Under the pieces are notes generated by a model. That model worked only from the letters and a program-made list of their open reading frames with translations. It had not been told where the DNA came from and did no database searches. Shown piece after piece: positions 52,212 to 61,739 of a stretch of DNA of 64,000 bases. The translations under genes and the position numbers were made by a program. Source of the stretch: Streptomyces olivaceoviridis (lineage in GTDB: Bacteria > Actinomycetota > Actinomycetes > Streptomycetales > Streptomycetaceae); NCBI RefSeq assembly GCF_014650115.1, contig NZ_BMUI01000003.1, forward strand, positions 434,001 through 498,000, written 5' to 3'. Positions within the stretch are counted from its first letter, which is position 1, and each line of letters opens with the position of its first letter.

Positions 52212-52385
52212 ATGAGTGCCGGAGAGAAGGCCAAAGCAAAGGCCGAACAGGTTGTGGGAAAGGCCGTACAAACGCTGGCTCACGCGGTGCACAAGGATGA
52301 TCTCGCGGCAAAGGGCGCCGCCCTTGAAGCGCGGGGCAGGATGCGGGGCGCGAAAGAGGGGGCCAAGGGCGCCTTCAAGCACTGA
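52212..52385 (+). CDS. CsbD-family stress protein
   Basis: A 57-residue highly charged helical protein: MSAGEKAKAKAEQVVGKAV followed by AAKGAALEARGRMRGAKEGA, the CsbD-like pattern of repeated KAKG and lysine/alanine helices. Such proteins are sigma-B-type general stress proteins in many bacteria; molecular role unknown. GGAGG ends about 8 nt before the ATG. Confidence 0.85.
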   Translation: MSAGEKAKAKAEQVVGKAVQTLAHAVHKDDLAAKGAALEARGRMRGAKEGAKGAFKH

Positions 52386-52718
52386 GCCCGCTCGGCAGTG
52401 GTCAACGACGACCGATGACGACCGGCCGCCTCCGCGGGTTGCCCCGGGCTTGTTTCTGCCACTGAGCCGTCAGGCGCTTGGGCGGACTCGCTGCCGTGGT
52501 GAGGCCGGCCCCGCACCGCGTGACGGTGCCGCTCGCCTTTGGCTACTGGCCCGCGACGATCACCTCGACCGCACCGAGCACTCCGAGCTCCCCCACGCGG
52601 CCTGGTCGACCCCGTCCACCGAGCTGTGGCCGGCGCCGGCCTCCGCGTCGCCAGAACCTTGCTATGCCCAAGGCTCGGCCCGGTCAGCCGATGCACGCCC
52701 TGGACGACGTGGTGGTCG
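52386..52718. other. Intergenic region with no supported gene
   Basis: 333 nt with weak coding-like bias in two plus frames but no start, ribosome site or recognisable domain across any single frame. Possibly a decayed gene. Confidence 0.35.
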
Positions 52719-53015
52719 TCAGCCAGCCGCCTTGGCGATGATGCGTTCCATCTCCTCTCGGCCGAAGGCTCGCAGAGTCGTGGATCGGACGTTGCCCACA
52801 CCACCGAGTTGCAGGAGTGCCGCGGTGGCAGTTTCTTCGTCAGGCGCCTCGATGACGGCCACGAGGTCGTACGGACCGACGGTCCAGTAGATGTTCAGGA
52901 GCTTTGCCCCGAGCTTCTGTACCGCTGAACCGAACGTCTCGGCGCGCTTCGCGGTGTCCTTGTAGTTTCGGACCCCTTGATCGGTCCAGCTCAGCAAGGT
53001 GACGTACGTCGGCAT
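52719..53015 (-). CDS. GYD-domain protein
   Basis: A 98-residue ferredoxin-like protein of the GYD family. The hallmark is WTVGPYDLVAVIEAPDEETATA near residue 44-65, where GPYD replaces GxYD. Function in the family is unknown, often stress-associated. Start ATG 53015 with MPTYVTLLSWTDQGVRNYK at the N-terminus, typical for the family. Confidence 0.9.
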   Translation of the reverse strand: MPTYVTLLSWTDQGVRNYKDTAKRAETFGSAVQKLGAKLLNIYWTVGPYDLVAVIEAPDEETATAALLQLGGVGNVRSTTLRAFGREEMERIIAKAAG

Positions 53016-53321
53016 GCTCTTCCACCTTCACGAGAAGACTCATCCTGAGGTCAAGCCTGGGTAGCTGGGCTGGAACCCGCATGAGATACGCACCCGAACG
53101 GGCGATACGAGCAACCGGTCCGGAAGAACGAATGCCGATGAGGCGGCTGTCGAAGCCGGCGCCAGGCCGAGGCTCCCTCTCGGGCCGGGATCCGGTCAGG
53201 CGGTGCGGCGCGGATCGGCCTCGGGGCGCCGGGCGGTGACCGTTCAAGGACACGACAGGCAACGCACCCGGCACGGTTCCGTCGCGCCGGGTGCGTGTCC
53301 GCGCACTCGGACCGGGTCCGG
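53016..53321. other. Intergenic region with a terminator at 53263-53295
   Basis: No gene seen. Near its right end a 10-bp perfect inverted repeat (CGCACCCGGC 53263-53272, GCCGGGTGCG 53286-53295) lies 27 nt past the stop of the minus-strand secreted protein and should terminate it. Confidence 0.6.
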
Positions 53322-53693
53322 TCAGGACAGTTGCGGTACGCAGCCGAACCAGTTCACCGCGTGGTCGTCCTTCGTGTATCCCATGCACCTCATCGTCTTG
53401 TCGTGCAGGGTGCTGGTCCCGGCGATGTCCTCGTCCAGGTAGTCCGTCTTGTGGCGCGGCTGGACGAGGGTGTCGATGTCGATGACGTACCAGCGGTGTC
53501 TCTGTTCCGGGATGTCGCAGCCGTGGGCGGTGACGTTGCGGCTCGGCCCTTCACTCCATATCGGGCGTTCGGCGCGCTCACAGTGCGCCTTCTCGGATGC
53601 GGCGGCGGTGCCGGCGCCGGTGCCGAGCAGCGCCGCGGCGCCCATGGCCACCGCCGCGGCGGCGCCCAGCAGGCGGTGCGGTGTGCGGTTCAT
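53322..53693 (-). CDS. Secreted hypothetical protein
   Basis: A 123-residue exported protein with a signal peptide (LLGAAAAVAMGAAALLGTG, cleavage near AAA-SEK at 32-34). The mature domain has four Cys (KAHCERAE, AHGCDIPE, MRCMGYT, FGCVPQ), suggesting two disulfides. GGGAGACC precedes ATG 53693; an upstream TTG is less likely. Family unknown. Confidence 0.72.
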   Translation of the reverse strand: MNRTPHRLLGAAAAVAMGAAALLGTGAGTAAASEKAHCERAERPIWSEGPSRNVTAHGCDIPEQRHRWYVIDIDTLVQPRHKTDYLDEDIAGTSTLHDKTMRCMGYTKDDHAVNWFGCVPQLS

Positions 53694-53932
53694 CAAGTGG
53701 TCTCCCTGGCAGTCGCCATGACGGACGGTGGGTGACCCGTCGTCTCCCTGTGATCGTCACACCGGCTCCGGCGCCCGTCCTGGCGGGGAGCACACCCGTC
53801 CCACGTCCCGGTGACGGACGTGGTGCCAATGCAGCATCGGGAGTGACGCAGGTCACTCGGCGGCACGTCACATCCCGGGCTCCCCCTCCGTCAGAGAGGT
53901 GCAAGCAGCCGCAACCCACTCAGGAGCACACC

Positions 53933-54406
53933 ATGGACGCTCGGCTCGACCTCTTCGCCGGCCCCGTCGCCGGCAAGGTGTTCAAGCACTTCAACGCGGC
54001 CGGCAAGGCGATCACGGAGTCCACGCTGCCCGCCGCCACGCAGGAGTTGGTGAAGCTCCGTGCCAGCCAGATCAACGGGTGTGGGTTCTGCACCGACATG
54101 CACACCAAGGACGCCCTGGAGGCCGGGGAGACCCAGACCCGGCTGAACCTGGTCGCGGCCTGGCGTGAGGCCACCGTGTTCAGCGACGCGGAGCGGGCCG
54201 CGCTGGAGCTGGTGGAGCAGGGCACCCGGATCGCCGACGCGGCAGGCGGGGTCCCGGACGAGGTCTGGGCCGACGCCGCCGAGCACTACGACGAGGAGCA
54301 GCTCGCCGCCCTGGTGGCCCTCATCGCCGTGATCAACGCCTACAACCGTGTCAACGTCATCGTCCAGCAGCCCGCCGGCGACTACGTTCCCGGCATGTTC
54401 GCGTAA
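53933..54406 (+). CDS. AhpD-like carboxymuconolactone-decarboxylase family protein
   Basis: A 157-residue CMD-domain protein. The redox motif is NGCGFCTDMHTKDA, i.e. C-x2-C with a following His, as in AhpD alkylhydroperoxidases. Helix DAERAALELVEQ and VINAYNRVNV complete the family pattern. CAGGAGC precedes the ATG. It is likely a peroxide-reducing or thiol-redox protein, immediately before the convergent DUF2000 gene. Confidence 0.88.
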   Translation: MDARLDLFAGPVAGKVFKHFNAAGKAITESTLPAATQELVKLRASQINGCGFCTDMHTKDALEAGETQTRLNLVAAWREATVFSDAERAALELVEQGTRIADAAGGVPDEVWADAAEHYDEEQLAALVALIAVINAYNRVNVIVQQPAGDYVPGMFA

Positions 54407-54423
54407 AGCAGCGGAGAACGGCC

Positions 54424-54849
54424 TCACGGGTGCATGCGGGCGCCCTTCAGGACCTTGTCCACCCCGTTCTTCGAGCCGTACACCGCCAGGCCCACCAGGT
54501 CCAGCTCGGCGGTCGGGACGGCTCGGACGGCCGCGCGGTTGTCACGGTCGTTGCCCGTGGTGAACAGGTCCGCCGTGAACACCGCGCACGGCAGGACACG
54601 GGTCAGTGCCCTGCCGTGCGCCGCCTTCAGGGTCTCCTTGGTGCCCTCGAAGACCAGCACCGGCTGGCGGAACATCGGCAGGTACGACACGCCGTCCGCG
54701 TCCTCGTACGGGTCGCCGACCACCTCGGGGACCGTCGGGCCCAGGCCGCTGACCAGGAACGCGGTCACGTTCAGGCGCTGCCAGGGTTCCAGGTCCTCGC
54801 GCAGCAGCACGGCGATCTTCGTGTCGAAACGGAGGGGTTCAGTGTTCAT
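54424..54849 (-). CDS. DUF2000-family protein
   Basis: A 141-residue protein of DUF2000 (PTH2-like fold). Features: FDTKIAVLLREDLEPWQRLNVTAF at the start and VLPCAVFTADLFTTGNDRDNR in the middle. These genes are often next to AraC regulators, as here: the AraC gene diverges 50 nt away. Function not known; relation to peptidyl-tRNA hydrolase 2 is by fold. Confidence 0.85.
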   Translation of the reverse strand: MNTEPLRFDTKIAVLLREDLEPWQRLNVTAFLVSGLGPTVPEVVGDPYEDADGVSYLPMFRQPVLVFEGTKETLKAAHGRALTRVLPCAVFTADLFTTGNDRDNRAAVRAVPTAELDLVGLAVYGSKNGVDKVLKGARMHP

Positions 54850-54898
54850 GGACTGAGACTCGCGGCCGGGTCCCGGCCGCGTCTTGTACGTTTTTTGC

Positions 54899-55696
54899 AT
54901 GGCCGCCGGGCAGGAACTCGTCAGCGCGTGGCGCCCCCGGGTGCCGGGCGTCACCGAGGTCTTCCACGCCCGCTTCACCGAGTACGCGTATCCGATGCAC
55001 GTCCACGACGCCTGGACGCTGCTCATCGTGGACGACGGGGCCGTACGGTACGACCTCGACCGGCATGAGCACGGCACCCCGCTCGACACCGTGTCGCTGC
55101 TGCCGCCGCACGTGCCGCACAACGGGTCGCCGGCCACGCCGGGCGGTTTCCGCAAGCGGGTCGTCTACCTGGACAGCAGCCGGCTCGGGGAGGAGTTCAT
55201 CGGGCCTGCCGTGGACTCCCCCGATCTCAGGGACCCCGTGCTCCGGCTGCGCGTCGGGCAGTTGCACTCGGCCCTCGCGCGGCCCGGTGACGAGCTGGAG
55301 GCGGAGAGCAGGCTGACGCTCGTCGCGGAGCACCTGCGGCACCGGCTGCGGCGGCGCGCGGCCGAGGGGCGGCACGAGAGTCCCGCACTCGCCCGCCGGT
55401 TGCGGGAGTTGCTGGACGCGCGGGTCGTCGACGGGGTCTCGCTGGAGGAGGCCGGCCGGTTGCTGCACGCCCATCCGGCGCATCTCGTCCGGGCGTTCAG
55501 CGGCGCGTACGGCATCGCCCCGCACCAGTACCTGATGTCACGGCGGGTCGGGCGGGCGCGGCGGCTGCTGCTGGACGGGGTGCCGCCGGGCGAGGTGGCC
55601 CCGGTCGCCGGGTTCTACGACCAGGCCCATCTCACCCGGCACTTCAAGAAGCTGGTCGGGGTGACCCCGGGGCGTTACCGGAGCAGGGCGCGCTGA
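54899..55696 (+). CDS. AraC-family transcriptional regulator
   Basis: A 265-residue regulator with an N-terminal cupin domain (about 10-120; YPMHVHDAWTLLIVDDGAVRY) and a C-terminal double helix-turn-helix (about 165-265; LHAHPAHLVRAFSGAYG, and VAGFYDQAHLTRHFKKLVGVTPGRY). TACGTT lies 6 nt before the ATG, so its mRNA is probably leaderless. It probably controls the divergent DUF2000 gene. It overlaps by 22 nt the convergent beta-helix protein gene. Confidence 0.92.
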   Translation: MAAGQELVSAWRPRVPGVTEVFHARFTEYAYPMHVHDAWTLLIVDDGAVRYDLDRHEHGTPLDTVSLLPPHVPHNGSPATPGGFRKRVVYLDSSRLGEEFIGPAVDSPDLRDPVLRLRVGQLHSALARPGDELEAESRLTLVAEHLRHRLRRRAAEGRHESPALARRLRELLDARVVDGVSLEEAGRLLHAHPAHLVRAFSGAYGIAPHQYLMSRRVGRARRLLLDGVPPGEVAPVAGFYDQAHLTRHFKKLVGVTPGRYRSRAR

Positions 55697-57324
55697 GCCT
55701 CGTACAGGTTGCGCGGGCGTACGGCGTCCGGGGTGCCGTACAGCTCCAGGCGGGAGTGCAGGTCGCCGGTGAAGTCGGGGACGTCGGTCTGGTCGAACTC
55801 GCGGACCTCGCCGATGCCGACGGTCGCCGAGTACGGGGCGAGGCCGTCGATCTTCACCAGGCCGGCCCGGCCGTTGGTGACCCGGATGTTCCAGTGGGTG
55901 AAGCGGGCGCCGAAGAGCGGGCCCGCGCCGGCGTCCCCGCCGTGGCGACCGTTGTTGTTCACGGTGATGTCGGTGCGGACGTTGGCGAAGGGCAGTCCGC
56001 GGTGACTGTCGAAGGTGCCCATCCGCATGTCACCGCGCGACCAGACGTTGGAGGAGGAGAGCCCTTCGACGTTGATGCCGTGCAGTTGGGTGTTCGCGGG
56101 TGCGGGGACCGTGCGTTCCTCGATGGTGAAGTCCTCGACGAGGTTGTCGTGGGAGCCCTCGCGGCAGAAGTACGGGTGGTGCGAGCCCCGGCCGGCGACC
56201 CGGGTGCGGCGCAGGGTGCAGGCGGACGCGGCGACCAGACCGAAGCCGTTGTCGACGTGGCGGACCGTGACGTCGTCCACCCAGCAGTCGTAGGCGCACT
56301 GGAGGACGACGCCGTTGTAGCCCTTGTCGAGGAGGTGGGGGGACTGCGGGGTCTGCACCGCTTCGAGGGTCAGCCCTTCGACGCCCGATCCGGTCAGTTC
56401 CGTCACGTGCGTGGTCAGGCGCGGGTCCCACTCCGGGCGGATGTCGAGGGGCAGGGGGCGTTCCAGGGTGACGCGCCGGCCGTGGACGCGGTGGACGCGG
56501 ACGGGCCATTCGTAGGGGACGTACGACGTCAGTTTCGTCTTGTCGTCCCAGACGTACGCCGCCGGGCCGGGGCCGTCGCCCGCCATGTGCTGGAGCAGGG
56601 TGTGGGCGGCGTCGTCGGCGAGGCGGAGGAGGACGAGCCGGCCGGGGCGGAGGGCGGAGGCGTCGGCGACCGTGACCGTCCACGAGCCGCGCTTCGCCGG
56701 GGCGACGGTGGTGAGGGTGGTCCACTCGTCCCGCCGGTTGCCGGTCCAGCCCTCGAAGGGCCAGGCCCGGTCCCTGATGGCGGCGGTCAGGGTGTCCCAA
56801 CGGACTCTCGGTGCCAGCCAGATGAGGCCGCCCGCCCAGGACCAGGAGGACTTGTCGCCGCCGTAGCGGGAGCCGTAGACGCCGATGAGTTCGGTGAGGT
56901 TCTTCGTCGCGTACAGGGTCGTACGGCCGCTGCCGGCGCCGCGCAGGACGACGTTCGAGTCGCCGAGGCGGATGACGTCGTCGATGCGGTAGGTGCCGGG
57001 CGGGATGGTGACCGTGCCACCGCCGGCCCTTCCGGCGGCGGCGATGGCACGGTTGATCGCGGGGGCGCAGTCCGTGGTGCCGTCGGCTACGGCGCCGTAC
57101 GCGGTGACGTCGGCGACGACCCGGGGGCGGGGGAAGCGGCCCGCTCCGGCCCGGTAGCCCGCCCGGCCGATGTACGGGATCTGCGGGTGGGTGAGCGGGC
57201 TGCGGGTGAACTCCCGCCACAGCGCGGGGGGTTCGGCCGCCCGCGCGGTGCCGGTCGCGACGCCCAGGGCCACCGCGGTGGCACCGGCGAGCAGGGTCCG
57301 TCTGGTGAGGTGCGCGTTGCTCAT
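55675..57324 (-). CDS. Tat-exported right-handed beta-helix (pectate-lyase-fold) protein
   Basis: A 549-residue exported protein. The N-terminus has a Tat signal (LTRRTLLAGATAVALGVATG) with cleavage near ARA-AE at about residue 30. A pectate-lyase-3-like start DVTAYGAVADGTTDCAPAINRAI is followed by beta-helix coils (GTVTIPPGTYRIDDVIRLGD, LRGAGSGRTTL). Catalytic acids cannot be assigned with certainty. Such proteins cut or bind plant or microbial polysaccharide. The gene stands alone, and its 3' end overlaps the AraC gene by 22 nt. Confidence 0.82.
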   Translation of the reverse strand: MSNAHLTRRTLLAGATAVALGVATGTARAAEPPALWREFTRSPLTHPQIPYIGRAGYRAGAGRFPRPRVVADVTAYGAVADGTTDCAPAINRAIAAAGRAGGGTVTIPPGTYRIDDVIRLGDSNVVLRGAGSGRTTLYATKNLTELIGVYGSRYGGDKSSWSWAGGLIWLAPRVRWDTLTAAIRDRAWPFEGWTGNRRDEWTTLTTVAPAKRGSWTVTVADASALRPGRLVLLRLADDAAHTLLQHMAGDGPGPAAYVWDDKTKLTSYVPYEWPVRVHRVHGRRVTLERPLPLDIRPEWDPRLTTHVTELTGSGVEGLTLEAVQTPQSPHLLDKGYNGVVLQCAYDCWVDDVTVRHVDNGFGLVAASACTLRRTRVAGRGSHHPYFCREGSHDNLVEDFTIEERTVPAPANTQLHGINVEGLSSSNVWSRGDMRMGTFDSHRGLPFANVRTDITVNNNGRHGGDAGAGPLFGARFTHWNIRVTNGRAGLVKIDGLAPYSATVGIGEVREFDQTDVPDFTGDLHSRLELYGTPDAVRPRNLYEAQRALLR

Positions 57325-57458
57325 GTCCACCCGCCCCTTCATCTTCCCGGTATGCAGGTCAATTCATGTGTGTGAATGACGTTCAGGAATGCGTTGGCGG
57401 TGAGCATGCCACTGTGCCCGGCGGTCGGGAAAGGGGTCGTACGGAGGAAAGGCGGGTG

Positions 57459-57959
57459 TCAGTCCGTGGGGCGGTCGATCAGGTGCGTGAACGCTTCCAG
57501 GTTGCGCGTGGACTCACCGCGCGCCACCCGCCAGGCGTACTCCTTGCGGATCGAAGAGGCGAAGCCCAGCTCCAGCAGGGTGTTGAAGGCGCCGTCGGCC
57601 GCTTCCAGGACCTGGCCGAGGAGCCGGTCGACCCCGTCCGGGGTGACGGCGGCGAGGGGCAGCCGGGCGGTGACGTAGACGTCGCCGAGGTGGTCCACGG
57701 CGTAACTCACGCCGTACAGCTTGAGGTTGCGCTCCAGCAGCCAGCGGTGGACGCCCGCCTCGTTCTCGTCGGGGTGGCGGATGACGAAGGCGTTGAGGGA
57801 AAGGGAGTGGCGGCCGACGAGGAAGGACACCGTGGTGGACAGCTTGCGCGTCCCGGGGAGCTTGACCACGTAGTTCCCGGGCTCGGGGCTCTCCCACTCC
57901 AGTTCCGCGTCCTCCAGGACGCTCTCCAGGACCTGTCCGGCCTTCTCGACATCACCCAT
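57459..57959 (-). CDS. YbjN-domain protein
   Basis: A 166-residue YbjN/type III secretion chaperone-like protein: [47 protein letters not shown] and [21 protein letters not shown]. Function unknown. Its ATG overlaps the end of mshA by 8 nt, and TACGCT 6 nt upstream (inside mshA) suggests its own leaderless transcript as well. Commonly found next to mshA in actinobacteria (from memory). Confidence 0.88.
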   Translation of the reverse strand: MGDVEKAGQVLESVLEDAELEWESPEPGNYVVKLPGTRKLSTTVSFLVGRHSLSLNAFVIRHPDENEAGVHRWLLERNLKLYGVSYAVDHLGDVYVTARLPLAAVTPDGVDRLLGQVLEAADGAFNTLLELGFASSIRKEYAWRVARGESTRNLEAFTHLIDRPTD

Positions 57960-59394
57960 GGTGGGAGCGTACGCGACGGCGGTGGGACTGGGTCGCGGCC
58001 GTGTAGACGTCGGCGGTGGTGGCGGCGGCGGCGTCCCAGCCGAAGGACTGGGCGTGCCGGGCGGCGGCCCGGCCCATGCGCGCCGAGAGCGCGGGTTCGT
58101 CGGCGAACCGGCGCAGCACGCGCGCGTAGTCGGCCGGATCGTGGCCCTGGACGAGGAAGCCGGTCTCACCGTCCCGCACGGCCACCGGCAGACCACCGAC
58201 CGAGGCCGCGAGCACCGGCGTCCCGGACGCCTGCGCCTCGATGGCGACCAGGCCGAAGGACTCGCTGTACGACGGCATGACCAGGACGGAGGCGGCCCGG
58301 AACCAGTCCGCGAGCTGCTCCTGGCCGACCGGCGGGCGGAACCGCACGACGTCCGCGATGCCCAGCCGGGCCGCGAGCTTCTGGAGCCCCTCCGGCTTGG
58401 CGAGCCCGCTGCCGCTGGGGCCGCCGACGACCGGGACGAGGATGCGGGAGCGCAGCTCCGGGCGCTCGTCCAGCAGGACGGCCACGGCGCGCAGCAGGAT
58501 GTCCGGCGCCTTGAGGGGCTGTATGCGGCCCGCGAAGAGGGGGATCAGGGCGTCCCGCGGGAGACCGAGACGGGCGCGGGCGGCGGCGCGGGCTTCCTCC
58601 ACGGTGGCGGGCGAGCCGTCCGTCAGGGTGCCGTCCGTCAGGGAGCCGCCCGTCAGGGAGCCGTCCGTCGCGGAGTCACCCGTCGCGAAGTCGCCCTTCC
58701 GGAACGGGCGGAAGCGGTCCAGGTTCACGCCGGGGTGGACGACGGCGACCTTCACGGGGTCGGCGGCGTAGTGCTGCACCAGCTCGCCGGCCTCCTCCGC
58801 CGTGTTGGCGATCAGCCGGTCGGCGGCGGCCACGATCTGGGTCTCGCCGATGACCCGGGCGGCGGGCTCGGGGGTGTCGCCGTCGGCCAGGTTGGCGTTC
58901 TTGACCTTGGCCATGGTGTGCATGGCGTGCACCAGGGGCACCCCCCAGCGCTGGGCGGCGAGCCAGCCGACGTGGCCGGAGAGCCAGTAGTGGGAGTGGA
59001 CGAGGTCGTAGTGGCCGGGGCGGTGGCCGGCCCATGCCTGCATTACGCCGTGCGTGAAGGCACACAGCTGGGCCGGGAGGTCCTCCTTGGCCAGACCCTC
59101 GTAGGGGCCCGCGTCGACGTGCCGGACGAGGACGCCGGGGGCCAGTTCGACGGTGGGGGGCAGACCGCCGGTCGTGGCCCGGGTGAAGATCTCGACCTCG
59201 ATGTTGATCGCGGCCAGCCGCTGGGCCAGCTCCACGATGTAGACGTTCATGCCGCCCGCGTCGCCGGTGCCGGGCTGGTGGAGCGGGGAGGTGTGCACGG
59301 AGAGCATGGCGACCCGGCGGGGCCTGCGGTACAGCCGGAGCCGCGTGCCGGCCGACGGGGAGCGTCGCCCGAGCCTGCTGACGTACTGGCTCAC
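57952..59394 (-). CDS. mshA: D-inositol-3-phosphate glycosyltransferase (mycothiol synthesis)
   Basis: A 480-residue GT-B enzyme that transfers GlcNAc from UDP-GlcNAc to inositol 3-phosphate, the first step to mycothiol. The N-domain has [20 protein letters not shown] and [12 protein letters not shown]; the C-domain [15 protein letters not shown], and the donor site [21 protein letters not shown] 59394 follows AAGGAGG. Near residues 230-260 there is an unusual Ser/Thr/Gly/Asp stretch ([16 protein letters not shown]) encoded by six imperfect 15-bp tandem repeats, lying in a surface region after NLDRFRPF. Confidence 0.95.
   Translation of the reverse strand: MSQYVSRLGRRSPSAGTRLRLYRRPRRVAMLSVHTSPLHQPGTGDAGGMNVYIVELAQRLAAINIEVEIFTRATTGGLPPTVELAPGVLVRHVDAGPYEGLAKEDLPAQLCAFTHGVMQAWAGHRPGHYDLVHSHYWLSGHVGWLAAQRWGVPLVHAMHTMAKVKNANLADGDTPEPAARVIGETQIVAAADRLIANTAEEAGELVQHYAADPVKVAVVHPGVNLDRFRPFRKGDFATGDSATDGSLTGGSLTDGTLTDGSPATVEEARAAARARLGLPRDALIPLFAGRIQPLKAPDILLRAVAVLLDERPELRSRILVPVVGGPSGSGLAKPEGLQKLAARLGIADVVRFRPPVGQEQLADWFRAASVLVMPSYSESFGLVAIEAQASGTPVLAASVGGLPVAVRDGETGFLVQGHDPADYARVLRRFADEPALSARMGRAAARHAQSFGWDAAAATTADVYTAATQSHRRRVRSHHG
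58613..58702 (-). repeat. In-frame 15-bp minisatellite inside mshA
   Basis: Six units of 15 bp, from GAGCCGTCCGTCAGG (58613-58627) to a diverged AAGTCGCCCTTCCGG (58688-58702). Units 1-3 are nearly identical. Each adds five residues of the type SLTDG. Length change would keep frame. Confidence 0.88.
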
Positions 59395-59587
59395 CTGGCG
59401 TTCCTCCTTGTTCCGGGCATGCCTGACGAGGGCCCACCTCGCCCTCCAAGCTGGTCCAACAGCGAGCGGGTGCCCGGCCATTTCCCCCTCAGGCGGCTTT
59501 GCCGAATCATTACCCACGATCGATCAAAGGTTCGAATGCCGTCGGCGTCGGCAAGCCCCCCGGCCCCGCCCGCTTACCCTCGTACCC

Positions 59588-60400
59588 ATGACAGCCCGCA
59601 CAGCCACCCGGCCCGTAGGAGCGGTGACGCGCGGGACCACCAACCCCAACCGGCTGCGCCGCATGGACCGCTGGATCGCGGCCACGCACGGCGCCGAGCT
59701 GCGCCGCGCGAGCGACCCGGTGGCGATCGACCTGGGGTACGGCGCCGCTCCCTGGACCGCCGTGGAGCTGCTGGCCCGGCTCCGCGCGGCAGCGCCCCGC
59801 GCGCGTGTCGTCGGTGTCGAGATCGAACCGGCGCGGGTGGCGGCGGCCCGGCCGTACGAGCGGGAGGGGCTGGCCTTCCGGCACGGCGGCTTCGAGATCC
59901 CGGTCCCCGGGCGCCCGGTGCTGATCCGGGCCGCCAACGTGCTGCGCCAGTACGACGAGGACGAGGTCGCGGCGGTCTGGGAGCGGCTGCGCGCGCGGCT
60001 CGCCCCGGCGGCCGGCGGCTCGCGCGGCGGGCTGCTGGTCGAGGGGACCTGCGACGAGATCGGGCGGCGGCACGTGTGGGTGGCGCTCGGCCCGGAGGGT
60101 CCACGCACGGTCACCTTCGCCACCCGGCTGGGCTCCCTGGACCGCCCCTCCGACCTCGCCGAGCGCCTGCCGAAGGCGCTGATCCACCGCAACGTCCCGG
60201 GCGAGCCGGTGCACGCCTTCCTGCGTGACTTCGACCGCGCCTGGGCCGCCGCCGCGCCCTACGCCTCCTACGGCGCCCGGCAGCGCTGGCTGCGCGCGGT
60301 GCGGGACCTGGCCGCCGACTGGCCCGTCACCGACTCCCCGGCCCGCTGGCGGCAGGGTGAAGTGACGGTGGCCTGGGCGGCGTTGGCGCCCCGGGCCTGA
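59588..60400 (+). CDS. Class I SAM-dependent methyltransferase
   Basis: A 270-residue Rossmann-fold methyltransferase. Motif I is AIDLGYGAAPWTAVELL, with Tyr in place of the usual Gly-second position, and the acidic residue of motif II is VVGVEIEPARV. The N-terminus NPNRLRRMDRWI is characteristic of this actinobacterial family. TACCCT lies 7 nt before the ATG (leaderless). Substrate unknown. Divergent from mshA. Confidence 0.82.
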   Translation: MTARTATRPVGAVTRGTTNPNRLRRMDRWIAATHGAELRRASDPVAIDLGYGAAPWTAVELLARLRAAAPRARVVGVEIEPARVAAARPYEREGLAFRHGGFEIPVPGRPVLIRAANVLRQYDEDEVAAVWERLRARLAPAAGGSRGGLLVEGTCDEIGRRHVWVALGPEGPRTVTFATRLGSLDRPSDLAERLPKALIHRNVPGEPVHAFLRDFDRAWAAAAPYASYGARQRWLRAVRDLAADWPVTDSPARWRQGEVTVAWAALAPRA

Positions 60401-60647
60401 CTCCGGCATCCCGGGCCGGACAGTGTCGTCCCGGATCCGGCTCCGCCTCGATGTCACCCGTTCGGGGGAACGCAGACGGAACGATCCCCGCGCGTCGTTC
60501 GTCACACCGACGAGGAGATCGCCGTATCCGGTGACAAGCGGGGGGAATTCCGGTTTCCGAGGCCCTCTGTCGCTTTGCGCGCGGCCGTGGCACGATCCCT
60601 CAGACGCCCGTAAGTTACTGACGGTAAATCAGTTTGGGGGAAGAGGT
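60401..60647 (+). promoter_or_regulatory. Leader region of the NlpC/P60 gene
   Basis: Holds repeats of GTAA/TTAC (GTAA 60610-60613, TTAC 60615-60618, GTAA 60624-60627), able to form TTAC-N5-GTAA palindromes about 20-35 nt before the start; possibly an operator for a cell-wall-stress regulator. I do not see a cyclic-di-AMP riboswitch. Confidence 0.35.
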
Positions 60648-61739
60648 ATGGGACCGGGCAAGCGTGGCCTGCTCACGGCCGCCCTGACCGTGATCTGCGC
60701 GGTGACCGTCCTGTCGGCGCCCGGCACGGCGTTCGCGATACCCGAGCCCTCCCGCACCCCGTCGGGGACCCCCACCCCCAGACCGGCCGCGACTCCCGCG
60801 CCCGGCAAGGACCTTGAAGAGGTCCGCGCGAAGCTCGACAAGCTCTACCACGACGCCGCCGTGGCCACCGACGTGTACAACGCGGCCGAGGAGAAGGCGG
60901 AGAAGCAGTCCGCCGAGATCGTGGCGCTGGCGAAGAAGATCGTCGAGGGCCGGCGGAAACTGGAGGAGCTGAAGGACCAGGCGGGCGCCGCCGCCCGTGA
61001 CCAGTACCGCACCGGTGGCCTGTCCGACACCGCCCGGTTCCTGCTCAGCGACGACCCGGGCCGGTTCCTGGACGGCGCCGGCCGGGTGCTCCAGGGCCAG
61101 CAGGCGGCGAAGAAGCTGATGACGGAAAAGGCCCGTACCCAACAGGAGTTGCAGAGTTACGCCGACGACGCCTCCGCCCGCTGGAAGGAGCTGGAGGCGA
61201 ACCGCAAGGCGAAGGACGCCGCCAAGAAGAAGATCGAGAAGCGGATCGACGCGGCCGAGAAGCTCCAGTCCCGGCTGGAGAAGAAGGAGAAGGAGCGGCT
61301 CGCCGAGCTGGAGCGGCAGGCCGCTGCCAGGGCGCAGACCGCCTGGCTGGACACCGGCGCCCTCGAGGACGTCCACGGAAAGGCCTCCGCACGGGGCGAG
61401 AAGGCCGTGAAGTACGCCACCCGGCAGCTCGGCAAGCCGTATGTGTGGGGCGCCGAGGGCCCGGACTCCTTCGACTGCTCGGGCCTGACCTCCCAGGCAT
61501 GGGCGGCGGCCGGCCACCCCGTCCCGCGCACCTCGCAGGAGCAGTGGAAGCAGCTCAAGCACGTCGATGTGAAGGACATGCGGCCCGGTGACCTCGTCAT
61601 CTACTTCGACGACGCCAGCCATGTCGGGATGTACATCGGCGAAGGCGCGATCATCCACGCGCCGCGCCCCGGGCGGACGGTGACGATCGCGGGCGCCGGC
61701 TCGATGCCGATCCTGGGGGTCGTACGACCGGACGCGTGA
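60648..61739 (+). CDS. Secreted NlpC/P60 cell-wall hydrolase with coiled coil
   Basis: A 363-residue exported peptidase. Signal peptide (residues 1-29, ending GTAFA), a Pro/Thr linker, a long coiled coil (about 55-235; KLDKLYHDAAVATDVYNAAEEK) and a C-terminal NlpC/P60 domain (about 250-363). Catalytic Cys is in PDSFDCSGLTSQAW and His in DASHVGMYIG. It resembles RipA/PcsB-type D,L-endopeptidases, with the coiled coil as a regulatory arm probably docking with an FtsEX-like partner. GGGGGAAGAGG precedes the ATG. Confidence 0.93.
   Translation: MGPGKRGLLTAALTVICAVTVLSAPGTAFAIPEPSRTPSGTPTPRPAATPAPGKDLEEVRAKLDKLYHDAAVATDVYNAAEEKAEKQSAEIVALAKKIVEGRRKLEELKDQAGAAARDQYRTGGLSDTARFLLSDDPGRFLDGAGRVLQGQQAAKKLMTEKARTQQELQSYADDASARWKELEANRKAKDAAKKKIEKRIDAAEKLQSRLEKKEKERLAELERQAAARAQTAWLDTGALEDVHGKASARGEKAVKYATRQLGKPYVWGAEGPDSFDCSGLTSQAWAAAGHPVPRTSQEQWKQLKHVDVKDMRPGDLVIYFDDASHVGMYIGEGAIIHAPRPGRTVTIAGAGSMPILGVVRPDA

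Noticed and set aside
52478..52680. Possible SsgA-like or other gene fragment between the CsbD and GYD genes
   Set aside because: Short suggestive phrases occur in two frames, but no consistent domain, start or ribosome site could be supported.
60401..60647. Cyclic-di-AMP (ydaO) riboswitch before the NlpC/P60 gene
   Set aside because: Such switches precede some Streptomyces wall hydrolases, but I could not find the conserved core segments here.
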